Positions 23,140-35,350 of a stretch of 64,000 bases of DNA are shown piece after piece. Numbering within the stretch: the first letter of the stretch is position 1; every line of letters begins with the position of its first letter. The DNA is from Kingdonia uniflora (taxonomy: Eukaryota > Streptophyta > Magnoliopsida > Ranunculales > Circaeasteraceae): assembly GCA_014058105.1 (NCBI GenBank), contig JACGCM010002460.1, forward strand, positions 62,001-126,000, given 5' to 3'. The position numbers and the translations under genes were made by a program. The notes beneath the pieces were generated by a model. That model made no database searches, was not told the DNA's origin, and saw only the letters and a list, made by a program, of their open reading frames with translations.

Positions 23140-24255
23140 CATCTCTTGCTGACATTTGGCTTTATCCAGTTTAACATGGCATACAATTGCAACAAGAAAT
23201 AAGAAATAAACCAAGCATACACGACACAAATATTTATTGTAGTTTACCCTATGAATCTACTATGTATACGAGAAACTGTTACAAGCTCTCAAATAATCTC
23301 ATGACACTTGGAGATTTCTAACCTTACAACAAACTCACATAGACTTTCAAGGTATGCAAGAGATCAAGAGAACTATCACTATATAATTTTATTTTATTTT
23401 ATATAGGTTTTTATTTATATATTTAAGTGTAATAGCAATAAACTATTTAAATGGGGCGGGGCGGGTACAAATTTTTCGAGGCAATCCTAAATCCGCCCCG
23501 CTCCCCAGGAATTTGTGTTATACTCTCCATACCCACCCCCATACTCGGTTAATACATTCCAAACCTGCCCCGTTCGGGACGGGGGTGGATCCCCAATTGG
23601 GTGAGTCAAATTGCCATCCCTATCGGAGATGCCCTTCTCCTATTTTCATCAAACCCTAAAAGAACTCTCCAAATTTTACAACCTTGCAAAGACCCATTTC
23701 TTTACAAAGCTCAGTAATGGAGGCTACATCTCTACTAGGTTAGGATTACGTATTTTTTATATTATAACAAACCTCAAATTACGTATCACGATGCGTTTTC
23801 CATGCCAAAAACAAGTTACTACCAATCTATGTTAGAACATAAATATTTCCTACAAAGTCAAGTCAGACTCTTCTGTTCGAACTAGAAAATGTCATGTTCG
23901 AAGTTCGAACATGAATAAAAAAAAATTCCCCCTCTTCTTTTGAGCCGCAAAACCTAACCACCGGATAGATAATAGTGAATATCAAATCAATGCGTGGAGT
24001 TCTTGCAATCCCAAGTTTTAGGATATCGCCTGTGGTCAGATTCAACACCCTCAAAGGACATGAACAAACGCGCAAAGACACTTAAATAAGACTAACGATG
24101 GAAAAAAAAGAGTTGAAAAACGAAAAAAAAAATTAATTTCCATTTGAAATGATGATCAAACTCTTTTTCTTTTTCTTTTGACCATGGAGCCCTGTACGAA
24201 AAATTAAAATGGTCAGGCATGCACTCCAAACATTAGATCTGTTGCTAAGTTTTTT
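23140..24255. repeat. Tandem segmental duplication, copy 2
   Basis: Second copy of the segment at 21510-23110. Relative to copy 1, about 150 bp between 'tcaagagaac' and 'ttttcatcaaac' are replaced by an AT-rich then GC-rich insert (about 23375-23630). Confidence 0.75.
23440..23630. mobile_element. GC-rich hAT-like element end
   Basis: This insert contains 'ggggcggggcggg', 'gatccccaattgggtgagtc' and ends 'ttgccatcccta'. Such strings are typical of a common family of plant Ac-like MITEs, whose ends read TAGGGATGGCAA. I see only one clear end, so it is probably truncated. Confidence 0.45.
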
Positions 24256-25931
24256 TTTTTTTTTTTTACTAAAGTTAGCGCAGGGTTACAAATTTTATTA
24301 AAATCGGGGTCCTATACGGTCGCCCGCCATCGAGGTCACGAACTTGAATATCATGTATGCAAAATAAATATATTTCCCCACGAAAATGATAAGTTGATTT
24401 CCCTCCAAAAACTCCCGCCTTCTCCTTTGTCACGTGAATTAGAAACAAATACTTGCTTTACTTAAGGGGCATTATCGTCATTATAAACTAACAGCTCAAA
24501 CCAAAAAATCGGCTCCAATTCCACCTTTGTATACATGCATACCCATTCAAACATTTAAATCTCAAATCTACTTAAGGGGTGATTTCGTAATTAACACCTA
24601 AAAAATCCCTAAATATTAGGTCAACTTTCCCATTAATTTTATTTTATTTTCCTTAATTATTGTTTTTACCAATTCAACTTTTAATACTTGCTTGTTTTAA
24701 CGTCCGCCTAAGGATGACATTCTATCTTAGATCTGCACCGTTGATGTCCCCACTTTCGTGACAATCAACGGCTGCATGTTATTCTGAAATGTTTGGTAAA
24801 GTTGGAAGAGACTAGAGGACTTTATTGTTTTTGTAATTTACAAAACGCTTTGGTTTCAACTATATTTTATAAAGACAGTTATACCCCTATAAGGACAATT
24901 TACTCTTGGGCAAACCGGATTGGTTTGGTTTGGTTTGGTTCGGTTTTACACTGAAAACTTTGGTTTTTAAAATTTGTCAAATAATTCAAGTCTAGAGTAA
25001 CTACAAACTTTTCGTTTATTAAACATGTATTTTTTTTTAATAATAAAATGGACGTTGATTCTCTTTTAGAGTGCTGTGAAAATCTATTTGCCGCAACAAT
25101 ACATCGACTTAAATAGATGATATGTAAAGTTAAATTAGAGTGACGAGCACAAGATATTGTCAAAACAATACTTATACTTTTCAGTGTCACTTTAGACATC
25201 AGGAAATGTGCCTCTTTTTCTAAGGTGGAAGCAGTTTTGATAAGAGTTTCGATAATAAATTACATAAATAGCTAGGTAACAACGACACGACAACGAGTCT
25301 CACTTTTGTATGGAATACCTGTTTTTCTTGACCTCTTGACTGAAAGCCAACACGTTCCCGTTCCCAGCAAAGAAATAAATTGCCTCATCCTACCTAGTCT
25401 AGTCTAGTCTAGTCTGATAAATAGCCTATCCACCCTAACAAAGATTAACCACTTGCTACTAGTCAACATACAAGAAAACTCATAGTTCTATTAGTAGGGA
25501 ACTTCCTCGCCAATTTTGTTGGTTCGGTTGTCAGTTTTTTCTTTTTTCTTTTCCCATAGAATTTGAAAAGGGTAAAGATGTCTAATGAAAAAAAAAGCAA
25601 TGGTCCCACTTCTAAACCGACTCTGATTCTCAAATTAAAAAGAAAGAAAGAAAAGAAATTAGAATTACAATAGAGAAAATAAAAAACGAAAGACCCATCC
25701 AAACAAACCCTAATTACAACACCACCGCCTCCCTCTCTCTCCCTCTCTCTCTCTATCTCTCTCTCTCTCTTCAAAAAAAAAATCATCGAAACCTTTGGTT
25801 ATAATTTTATTAATTTATTAGATCTGAGACTCAAAAACTCTAAGATCGTCTCGTCTCGTCTCGTCATCTCTGTAGATCTGACGCACAAGAGATCACTCGT
25901 GGTCGTCGCCGGGTTCTGACACAGTACTACT
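24256..25931. other. Intergenic before the PHD gene
   Basis: No gene seen. There is a (GGTTT)n stretch at 24917-24938, a (TAGTC)n run at 25395-25418, and a (CT)n run at about 25730-25772. A (TCTCG)n stretch at 25846-25865 is probably in the PHD leader. A 27 bp string shared with the small inverted-repeat element at 33297 lies at about 25262-25290. The minus frame at 25463-25786 is an artefact of the CT repeats. Confidence 0.55.
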
Positions 25932-28900
25932 ATGGTTGAAAACGGCAGATCGTTGAAGAGGATTAAGAAGAGAGTAACAGCAGATCTAAACGACTTTCTC
26001 ACGTTTCCGGTCACCGCCGACGATATTACCGGTTGTATCAACGGTCCGTTTCGTGACAACATACAAAAGTTTCTTTCCAAGTACGCGAGACAACCTACTC
26101 CGTCCTCTCTGTTCCCTCATCTTTTGGTGTGGCAGATCGTGTTTCGCGTTGGAGATGTGATGGACGGTCAGGATTCATCGTATCCGGCGATCTTAGCTCT
26201 TGATATCGTTGAAGAGGATGTATCGAGATCCGAGTCGGTGTATTGTGATCAGTGCCGAGTCATCGGTAAGTAGGACTCAGTGGGTTTCGTTGTTTTTATT
26301 AAACTCGGACGTCGTTTTTTTTGGTTTCGTCGTCGGGATCTGACACACAAATACACAAACAAGTGTTTGGTTGTTTTCGATGACGTGTCACAAGTATTAT
26401 CCCCCGGGGAACTTTGTCGTTTAATGCAATAGTGACACGTGTCGTTGTTTTATTGCGTCGTTAATGTTGTTGGTAGGCCCCACACCACAAGTTTTATAAA
26501 CGATATTTTATGGTGCGCTTTTAGACAAGCGCAATACAGTGTGCCACGTCGCGCACTATCTTCCAAAGTATGGGCATCCCTATGATTGAGAATCTCTATG
26601 ATTGTATCGTTGATTTTGATGTTTTAGAGCATCTCCAGCAGTTGTGAAAATGAGTATGGGTTGGGTTTTTTTGTCGGTCACACAGTTTGTCGTGGCGTTG
26701 GCAGAACTCAACTGGGTGTGGAGAGTTGGGTTTTTTTTGTCGGTCACACAGTTTGTCGTGGCGTTGTCAGAACTCAACTGGGTGTGGAGAGGTCACACTA
26801 AAAAAAAGCTTAAAACACCGGGCAGACTAAATTACACTGTGCAGATTAAATATTTATGAGAGGAGATGAATAACTGTGCGGAGTAAAGAATAATGCGTGG
26901 AGTAAAATAGTTCGTCGCGGACTGAACAATTATTTTTATTAAATAAAGATTTGCCACGGGTAAACAACCCAATTGCTGCAGGTGCTCTTAGTATATAGAA
27001 TGTTTGGCACTGAGATACATTGTGTTTGACGATGCAGGTTGGAGTGGGCATCCAGTATGCAGGAAGCGTTACCATTTTATAATCCGGAGGGACGGTTTTA
27101 ATACTGATGGGTATCAGAACAAGTGTAACAACTGTGGAGAATCGCTCAACTTGACAGATCCAAGGTAAAGTATTTATCTTGTTTCATTTTACACCGTTGT
27201 TGCATTTTCCATATTTGCTCAATTTTGATTCCATCATCTATCCAATTCACTTTGATTTCAGTAGAGTACAAAGATTGGGAAACCCTTGACCATTGAAATA
27301 AACTACAGAATTTCACAAGAGATTAGCCTTACCTACTTAGGTTCCTTCTTTTACATTAACCCTTGATGCTTATCAGAGAGCAATTGAAACATTAACTGAC
27401 AGCTCCAATCCCGTTAAATGTATCTGGAGTTAAATTTGCTTGGGGGTGGAAAGGAGCTGTGTTCAAATTATGGTTTTTTGTCTGTCTACAGTGGCATCTT
27501 TTGATAATTGCAAAGTAGTGGAAATTGAAGATCAACCAAAGATGGTTGCAACAAAATAACAGTAAAGATGTTGGCAGGGAAATACGAATTAGAGATTTGA
27601 AAAGAGATGTACATTAAAAAATTCTCACAAAATCTTATTTGTCAGTGGCTAGGCATGTTAGCCATATAATCATTGAAATAGAATAATGATGTATCCGGTA
27701 GTGTGTTATGCAAATGCTTTTGCATTTTTGTTTATTAACTAGCACTTCATGAGTTTTCTCAACTATGTGTAGTGTTGGATATATAATATCATGACTTGCA
27801 TAAAACTGGAGCTATTTATTATTTTTCTAGAAAAAGTCTTTTATATTTACTAACTTGCAGGTGCAAGTCATGTAACTCTGCGGCAAGTGTAAATGATCTT
27901 GAAGAGTGGTTGCAGCAACAGTTGGAAGCCACTTCTCATCTCTTACATGGTGTGGTGCACTCGAATGGCTACGGTCATCTACTTCGCCTTAACGGCAGGG
28001 AAGGTGGATCCAAGTTTCTATCCGGAAAAGATATTATGAACTTCTGGGATCGGCTTTGTAAAGCTGTTGCTGTCAGGTTAGAATCCTTGAAGAAAATATC
28101 TGTCTTTCAATTTTGTTATCTGATCAGCACTTGTTTCCAGTAAACTGAAATTTATATGTATATTGTTGTAAGCAGGAAGGTTAGTGTAATGGATGTCTCA
28201 AAAAAGTATGGTCTAGAGTACCGGCTTCTTCATGCCGTCACAAATGGAGATCCATGGTATGGAAATTGGGGGTATGAGTTTGGAGCTGGGAGCTTTGCAT
28301 TAACCCTTGATGCTTATCGGAGAGCAGTTGATACCTTGTCCAAAACGCCTCTTATCAACTTCTCCCTGGGTAGAAAACCTCGTACCCACTTCCATGATAT
28401 AATCAGCTTCTACCAAAGCCTCTCTGAACAAAAGCTTTTAACTGTTAAAGACCTCTTCTGCTTTTTAATGCGGCTTATCCATCGATCCTTGGAGACATCA
28501 TCACCAGTTGTCAGTGTTAGTACTCCTAAAAAACATGAAGTTATATCACATACATCGGTGTTATATCCCTGGACAAGGGATGATGTGGAACGTGTACAAG
28601 GAGCAATGGTCAAAGTGCTTAGAGCAGTTCAGAAGTCCAATTGGGTCCAGTGGCGCTTGCTTAAGGGCGCCGTGTGTAAACTTGCATCACCTGAGCTTCT
28701 CAATTACTGTCTCAAGGACCTTGAGGGAAAAACATTAGCTGGGGAAAGGATGGTGGTTCATTCAAGGTGTAATCCAGATTCTGGTGCCATGGAATACAGG
28801 TGCAGCAACATACTATTTATTTTTAGTATGGAAATTTGAGTTCTTTGGATTATCACATTTGCCAAAAGATAAAAGAGAATGAAAAAGAGGGAAACAAAAA

Positions 28901-30249
28901 AATTTATTAGTATCTGGAAAAGGAATATTATCCAAAAAATGATTGAGGAACTTCTAATGGTGCCATAAAATCCGAGTAAAAACTCTGAAAATGAAATCAA
29001 GAGAAATGGATGGTATCAATAGATCATATTAACAAAAAAAAGACCCCCGAGTAATAACTCTATTAAAATGGAGAAAATTGATATTAGAGTTACAGTCCTA
29101 TTAACAGATCATATTGACAGTAGTAGAGGAAACAGGATAATAACACGTCAATGATAAAGAGAACAAAAATATATAAGATAAAATGAAATTTAGGTCAGAT
29201 GGTGCGAGTCTGGGTTTTTAACACTCCCTAAACCTGAAACCTTATTAGTAATTAAGTATACTAGTAGCACTAATTTTTTAGTAAAAACTGTGAATTTTCA
29301 CTTGATAAAAGCTGCTGTGTAAACTTTACTATTCAAAAAAAAAAAAAAAAAAAAAACTTTGATAAGCAGTGCAAACTATTTTCCCTGTCTTTCTAAATAT
29401 AGATTTTTTATCTACAGTCTTGCAACTGCCAGTACCATCAGTGGAGTCTTTCCAGCAAGGAACGTGACCACTTGTCCAAGCAAGGAACATTTGATACGAG
29501 ATCTTAAATCACTTTATGATTCCCTTCTGAACCCCTCAACAATGGTTAACTACAGCCTTAAATCGGCGCGGGAACTTACAGTTACCTCTGCTGAGAAGCT
29601 TCTGGATTGCAAACAATTTGTGAAAGACTACAAATCTTCAAATGAATATGTGGATATCAATCCTTTTGCAATCCATCTCTCTTGCTCAGTGAAGTTGACA
29701 GACCAACCAGAGAATTATACAGCCCCACCAGCCGAACCTATAGTCTTACCTTTGAATGCAACAATAGCAGACCTCAAGACGGAAACATCTAAAGCTTTTC
29801 AAGAAGTGTACTTGCTCTTCAAGAGGTTTCAAGCTGTGGAGATCACAGACTTTAAGAATGTGAAAGACTCTACTCCCATAAAAATAATGGTTAGATCAGG
29901 AGCTTCTATCCGAGTTGAAGGGAAAATCGGAGGGAATCAAGGGCTTTTACAACAGTTTCGAATGGAGAGAGGACTTGATAACTGGATAGTGAACTGTGTT
30001 TGTGGTGCTAAAGATGATGATGGCGAGAGAATGCTGGCATGCGACAAGTGCAGTATTTGGCAGCATACAAGGTGCTGTGGGATTTATGACTTTGACCCCG
30101 TTCCAGAGAGGTTTGTGTGTTCGAGATGTAGGATCAAACCATCCAACAAGAAGGGACCTTCGTTGCCAGTCAGCCACTATAGAACTGGTGGAAGGACCTG
30201 CAAGGATAATGCAGTTTCTGTTAGAGAGTTTTGCAGGGTGGCCTCCTGA
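25932..30249 (+). CDS. PHD-finger protein of the MS1/MMD1 family (At1g33420-like)
   Basis: A nuclear chromatin-reader type regulator. Exons: 25932-26265, 27038-27164, 27861-28076, 28176-28799 and 29418-30249; 2133 nt, 710 aa, the usual length for this family. A Cys-rich stretch near residues 105-160 (CDQC, then CNNC and CKSC) precedes a long conserved helical region. The C-terminal PHD finger (about residues 627-671) has the full C4-H-C3 set: CVC, CDKC, H, CC and CSRC. Relatives MS1 and MMD1/DUET act in tapetum and male meiocytes; Arabidopsis At1g33420 is, as I recall, the closest. The exon 1 start is the first ATG after CT- and TCTCG-repeats. Intron 1 carries a Tourist MITE and intron 2 an exon-4-like fragment. 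Confidence 0.9.
26627..26987. mobile_element. Tourist-type (PIF/Harbinger) MITE in PHD intron 1
   Basis: The 361 bp element has inverted ends GAGCATCTCCAGCAGTTG and GAGCACCTGCAGCAATTG (reverse complement of the right end), flanked by the 3 bp duplication TTA (26624-26626 and 26988-26990). Ends and target size are those of PIF/Harbinger. It contains a 66 bp internal tandem duplication (from about 26666) around 'gtcggtcacacagtttgtcg'. Confidence 0.88.
27353..27420 (+). pseudogene. Fragment resembling PHD-gene exon 4 inside intron 2
   Basis: This intronic piece translates to TLTLDAYQRAIETLTDSSNP and then runs to a stop. It closely matches exon 4 of the same gene at 28304-28345 (ALTLDAYRRAVDTLS). 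It may be a decayed duplicate exon or a captured piece of a paralogue; flanking intron shows no further match I can see. Confidence 0.6.
28800..29417. other. PHD gene intron 4
   Basis: A 618 bp AT-rich intron with an A-run of about 20 at 29335-29356 and no other structure that I can see. The acceptor TCTACAG at 29411-29417 restores the frame exactly. Confidence 0.7.
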
Positions 30250-33200
30250 ACTGTTCATATTTTGTATAATTTTTTGCTCTGGCCTTCAAAGCCCAAGCGG
30301 GGCGGATGTACAGTTCTGATATTTTGGAATCGTTTTCTCTTCTTCTTGTAGAACCAAGGGAAAATTTTTAATAGAAAACCTTGTGATACAAGTTGTTTGA
30401 GCAAAATGGTTGATATTTTCTTTTATGTCTTTTACTTAACTCCATTAAAAAATTGAAAATAAAGAAGAGAAGATAATTTTACGGATTGTTAGCCTCCTCA
30501 ATGTTCTAAAGCTAGTATGTATGGCTCCAGATAGTAAAAACGGTGATGTAATGTTGAGCTTGTATTATACAAAAGCTAAAAGAACTTACTTGTAGTCTCA
30601 TCAGTTGAAATCCAGGATTCCTTCAGACCAGGGTCTTCAAGATTGAATATCTAGTGTCTAGTATCAACTACCTTGTAAACATAAAGCAGGCTCTGAGCAT
30701 CAGCAACTTAATGAAACCAACACATTGTAATCTTGTTAATCAGGAAAACGCTTCTTTCAAACAATCGTCTTATGGGCGGGTACTGAATTAATTGCAATAA
30801 CAAAACCCCTAAAAAATCATAAGAACTGTCCTCTCATCTGCCCTGCTGGTATACAACTTTCTGTGATGGACATATCTAGCAACAAATTACTGGTGACTAT
30901 GCAACAACTCCAAATGCAGAGGAGCTTCTCAAAGAGCTATGAAAGTATTAACTTTTTGAAGTTCTTTATCTGCAAGCTGCAAAGAAAAAATAAAATATTC
31001 TTGAGAATGAATAGAAGTTGAGAGTTTCAAAAATATTTTTTCAGCAACACAACAGAATTAACAAGAAAAGCCAATTCGAGGGAAACGGAGCTAGATTAGA
31101 ATTCAGCATTCATCCTAGGTAGACAAGCTTCTACTGAAGGAAGGAGGGAATTACAAAATTCCTCTGAGACATGACCAAAGATAATTATAAAAAAGATATT
31201 CCTCATAGATATAGCTCACATCATCCTGCTATGATGTCACTTTGACCACATTATCAATTAAAGGAAGGACAATGGATAGCAAGAGCCTAATAAATAGGAA
31301 TCCGAGTAACAAGAAAGTATTGAGCAAGCCGAGAAATACATAGGCTTCCATTTACAAAGTAGCTGTGCAAGTTGGACTCATGAGACTGAATAATAGCCAA
31401 ACTATGAAATTGCGGGTGGGATTCGAGATGCAAAAGATAAGAGAATACTAGTATTTGATGCTCAATAAGGCTAGATGCCAAATAGGACCATCTCTGAAGT
31501 AACTTTCTTGGGCTTATACAAAACAAATAGGCAATTCCTAGGATCATATCATATGCAATTGGCCTGTGAAGTTAAACAAAGTATATGCAGAACAGAAACA
31601 TGTGGTGTAGACTGGGCTTTGACTTGGACTGATACTGTGAAAACTAAGGATTTCGATGGCAAAGCTTAGATGATATAGTTACGATAAATTTTAGTATGAT
31701 GTTACGAAAAATCTCGAGAAATATTTAGTTAATACAACCAAGTTTCAAAGAAAATTGGAATAATCCAGGTGAAAGATGATCCAAGGCTGGATAACATATA
31801 CAAGTAAAAGTATCTACTATGAGAAGTGCGTCTACCTTAGAAAGTATGTTCACTCGATATTACAGTCACTTGCTCCCCCTGAAGCACCAACACAAGATGG
31901 ATGGTCACCAACTGAAGATCCCTAGTCAACAGGAAAACCTCTAACCTTTTTCTGTACAATTCCGAGCTAATAGCACTGAATGTAAATGACATGACAGCTG
32001 CATACAGCACCTTGCGTTAGCGTTGCAAAACAAAAATTCCCAACACAAAATAATAGTAGTCAATGAAGAAGAAGAATATTCTTATATAAAGATAAATTTA
32101 TGATACATAGATGTTGGACATTCATGGAATATAAATATAAGGTAAGCCATAATAATGGTTTGAAATTAAGTTTGGAATGCAAACCGAAAACCTATACCAA
32201 TCAAAAGCAAGACCATAACAACTAAAAAGGCAACTTTATAACAATAACTAGAGTAACATAAAGTGCAGTAAATGTCGGTATTTCTGTTCTTTCATTCGAC
32301 TTTTCAGATGACAACACAGATATTATATGGATATTAAATAGTAAATGACGACTCAAAAAATAAAAGTAAATGTTGTTCTCTGTCATCTATTTTAACCACT
32401 GCTGGACAAAAACTCGGTCAAATTTCAAGGACTTTAAAATTCCTTCAGTTGCAGTACACAGTCCACATATAAAACTACATCCTAGATTCTCCTTCAAGCT
32501 TAAGCACAATTTAAGAAGGTTTTACATTGGTCAAATTATTTTTATTTATATATAAGAAAATAGTTATTTTGAGGTTCGATTATTCAAATAGGTATCATTT
32601 TGAAGCTGTAAGCAAGGGGGTAACAGAATCAATCGTCGATTCGCCAAAATGTTAATAAGGCAATTTCGATGAGTCAATTCGTTGAAATGCAGCTACATCC
32701 AACTCAACAAACAAAAGTCAATTTGACTTCAGTCATAATCTCTCGCCAAATATGGCTACCTACTTCACTCGCTAAACCATTTTTTATTTGTAACGTGGCA
32801 ATCTTGACGTGGCAATCTTTTCCATAACAGCTCGTGGCAATCTTGACATGGCAATCTTTTCCATAACGGCTCTGTTAAAGGAAATACGTTTTCACCTTTC
32901 AAACACCACGTTAATATCAATGGCCACCACTAAAACCAAGCCAATCTCAATTTAGTTGCCAACCACAATCATCTCTCTACCCTGATTGTAAATCAAAACT
33001 CCATTATGAAGAATCTCTCTCTACTACAAAGTAAGATCCTCTCTCTCTCTCTCTCTATTGATCTCACTGGCCCGATCTCTTAATCTAGAATTTAATTGTT
33101 GTCTCCTTTTAAATTAGCTTGATATCTCTAGAATTTGATTGCAATGTCTTTAAAATTGAACTCAAAATCTACTCAACAACAAGTTGAGATCTAATTTTGC

Positions 33201-33296
33201 CAAAGCCGTCAATCCTAACAACAAAGAGTTGAATCTGGTTTTGCTGAAGCAGCATTCCGATAGTTGTTTGGGGGTTTTGATGATAAATATACATAA
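30250..33296. other. Gene-poor intergenic region
   Basis: After the PHD 3' end I find no supported gene over about 3 kb. Frames are short and lack domains. A duplicated 'gtggcaatcttgac(g/a)tggcaatc' pair sits at about 32795-32860, and a (CT)n run at 33036-33056. A non-coding transcript cannot be excluded. Confidence 0.5.
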
Positions 33297-33436
33297 ATAG
33301 CTAGGTAACAACGACACAGATTCGAGGTACCTTTAGAAAAATACCTTGTAAATAGTGTTGGACACGTGTGTCCAAGTGCAGAGTGTTGGACACGTTTCTT
33401 TTTTTAAAAGTGAAGTGTCATTGTTACCTAGCTAAA
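33297..33436. mobile_element. Small inverted-repeat element (about 140 bp)
   Basis: The left end ATAGCTAGGTAACAACGACAC is matched at the right end (33415-33436) by its near reverse complement GTGTCATTGTTACCTAGCTA. Between them lie two 'gtgttggacacgt' motifs, one within a CACGTG palindrome. It has no coding capacity. The left end alone recurs at about 25262-25290. A MITE is likely; I see no clear target-site duplication. Confidence 0.6.
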
Positions 33437-34524
33437 TAGAAATGACGTGAAGAACCATTATTAGGAGAAAATGAGAATTTTTTGCTGAATTATAACACTT
33501 TAAGTTATTCTTTCTTTTGTTGGGAAAAATCCATTTTTAATATGAAAACTAGGATTTGGGGAAGAGAAGACGAGAAGGAAAATCTTAGATGGTAAGATGA
33601 CGTGTACTTTTGACATTTAGAATTTTCGCTATCGGGATGTAGCAAACTCAAATGATCTAGCTTTCATTTGACTTTAATCAGAATTTTGTAATCCAAATTT
33701 AGTGAAGCGAATGCATATGCTCTATCAAGTGGAAATACCAAACTGCACTTTTTATTCTAAATTTCACCAATAACTTCTATACGAAACACGTAAATTAGGT
33801 TACAAAGTGTCTTCTAACATTTTAACTATATCATACCATAACACAAACTTGAAAATTTAATAATAAAATTGTCCAATAAGGAAACCCTAAATTTGATTGG
33901 TAGAAATAAAGCTAACACAAGAAAAATCCTAAATTTCTACACTTGATCTGAAGCTCTCATTGATCATTAACAGTTACACAATAAAATTACACAAGTACAA
34001 ATTTCAAATCAACAACAACAACAACAACAACAACATGAAACATAAGCAGATGATCAAACTAAACAATGAGCAATCAAATTCATGGAAATAAGGTTTTCAT
34101 GCATAATTAAACACTTAATAAGATTGAATTGTTGTTGATGTACCTTTGATTTGATGAAGATGACGCATTCGATCGATCAAACTCATCAATTATAGATTTG
34201 ACCTAGAAATCAAATTCAATCTCTCAAACTCTCTCATTGTTTATCGAGAGAGAGAGAGAATGGTTGAAACAAAATAAGAAATAGGAGAGAAATTAAAGAA
34301 ATTAAATGACTTTCACTGCCCTTGTTGCCGGCAACACTCTTAATAAGGTCCACCCCGTTTCTTACTATATGGTAAGAAAACGTAAGTTTAAGAAAATACT
34401 TAGTTTTATTTTGCCTCAAAATATTTACCTCTTAACTGATGTTGCTGTTTTGGATACCCCAATATAAGTTACTTTGCGAACCTCTAACACCGGGTACTTG
34501 ACCAGTTGACCTTTTGTTAGGAGC
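33437..34524. other. Intergenic
   Basis: AT-rich, with a (CAA)n run at 34011-34034 and a (GA)n run at 34245-34259. A splice-donor-like AG|GTAC on the minus strand at about 34143, downstream of a (GA)n leader-like tract, hints at the 5' end of a minus-strand transcript, but no long frame follows. Confidence 0.35.
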
Positions 34525-34527
34525 TTA

Positions 34528-34931
34528 GAGCATCCAGAGTAGTAGGATGACTGTCTTAGGTGGCAGCAAGTTACCCTCTTTTTCTCAAACCGAACACCCA
34601 GCAGTAGTAGTAGTAGCAGTAGGTCTTCTTGCCAGTGTGGCACCCAAAACATTAACAAAACCTACACTGAAGGTTGGTTTAGAGACCCGCATGGTGATTT
34701 CTACTTTTTTCAATGCCGCGTTCTCTCTCCTATCTCATGCCATGTGACTTTTTATGATTGATTTAAATCTAAAAAAATAAAAAATAGGTCAAGTCTCAGT
34801 TGTTGTGTAAAAATCAAGGTTGGTTACCGTTGAGACATTTTAGTCAGTTGCGTATTCTCTTAAAACCACGTTTGGCGATGCTCAAGTCACTTGAGGAATG
34901 AGTTTCAAAGGGATATATGTTGGAGTTGTTC
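34528..34931. mobile_element. Degenerate PIF/Harbinger-like MITE
   Basis: Ends GAGCATCCAGAGTA (left) and GAACAACTCCAACA (right, reverse complement) are alignable with a small gap, and TTA flanks both sides (34525-34527 and 34932-34934). This resembles the better-preserved element at 26627-26987. It has a (GTA)n stretch near 34602-34620 and no transposase. Confidence 0.45.
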
Positions 34932-34934
34932 TTA

Positions 34935-35350
34935 GAGTGCCATTTCAATGGAAATTAGAGTATATTGTCATTTTTCAATCCTCACTAAAATCTAATTTGG
35001 CCTACGGCTATATTGGTTTCTCTACTAACATTTACCAGTTTGTTTTACCACAAAAAGTGACTATTAAACAAGCCTCAAAATTTTCCAATGGGAACTGTCT
35101 GTTTGGGAGGCAAGGCTTTATGAAAACAATAATCTACAAAAGCACTTTAGGGAATCCATGATATGCAAGACAAAGAAACAATATACTTGGTAAATGTTTT
35201 ATTCATGAAGCAATCAAGGGAAAGAATTCGACAGACTCCTATGTTACACCTTTCCCAATTCATACACCATGATTACAAGTTCACTTGGAGGATCAACCAA
35301 TGGACCCTTCTCATTCAAAGGAAGGTTAGGAGATGACCAAAATACGAGAC
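34935..35350. other. Intergenic and presumed SPF30 3' UTR
   Basis: About 400 bp between a MITE and the SPF30 stop codon. The last 100-200 bp are probably the SPF30 3' UTR on the minus strand. I see no other gene. Confidence 0.5.

Noticed and set aside
25463..25786. Minus-strand 107-codon frame with an Arg/Glu repeat
   Set aside because: Driven by a (CT)n microsatellite upstream of the PHD gene; no domain.
26580..26859. Frames on both strands with repeated FLSVTQFVVAL or NATTNCVTDKK
   Set aside because: They read through the 66 bp duplication inside a Tourist MITE within an intron.
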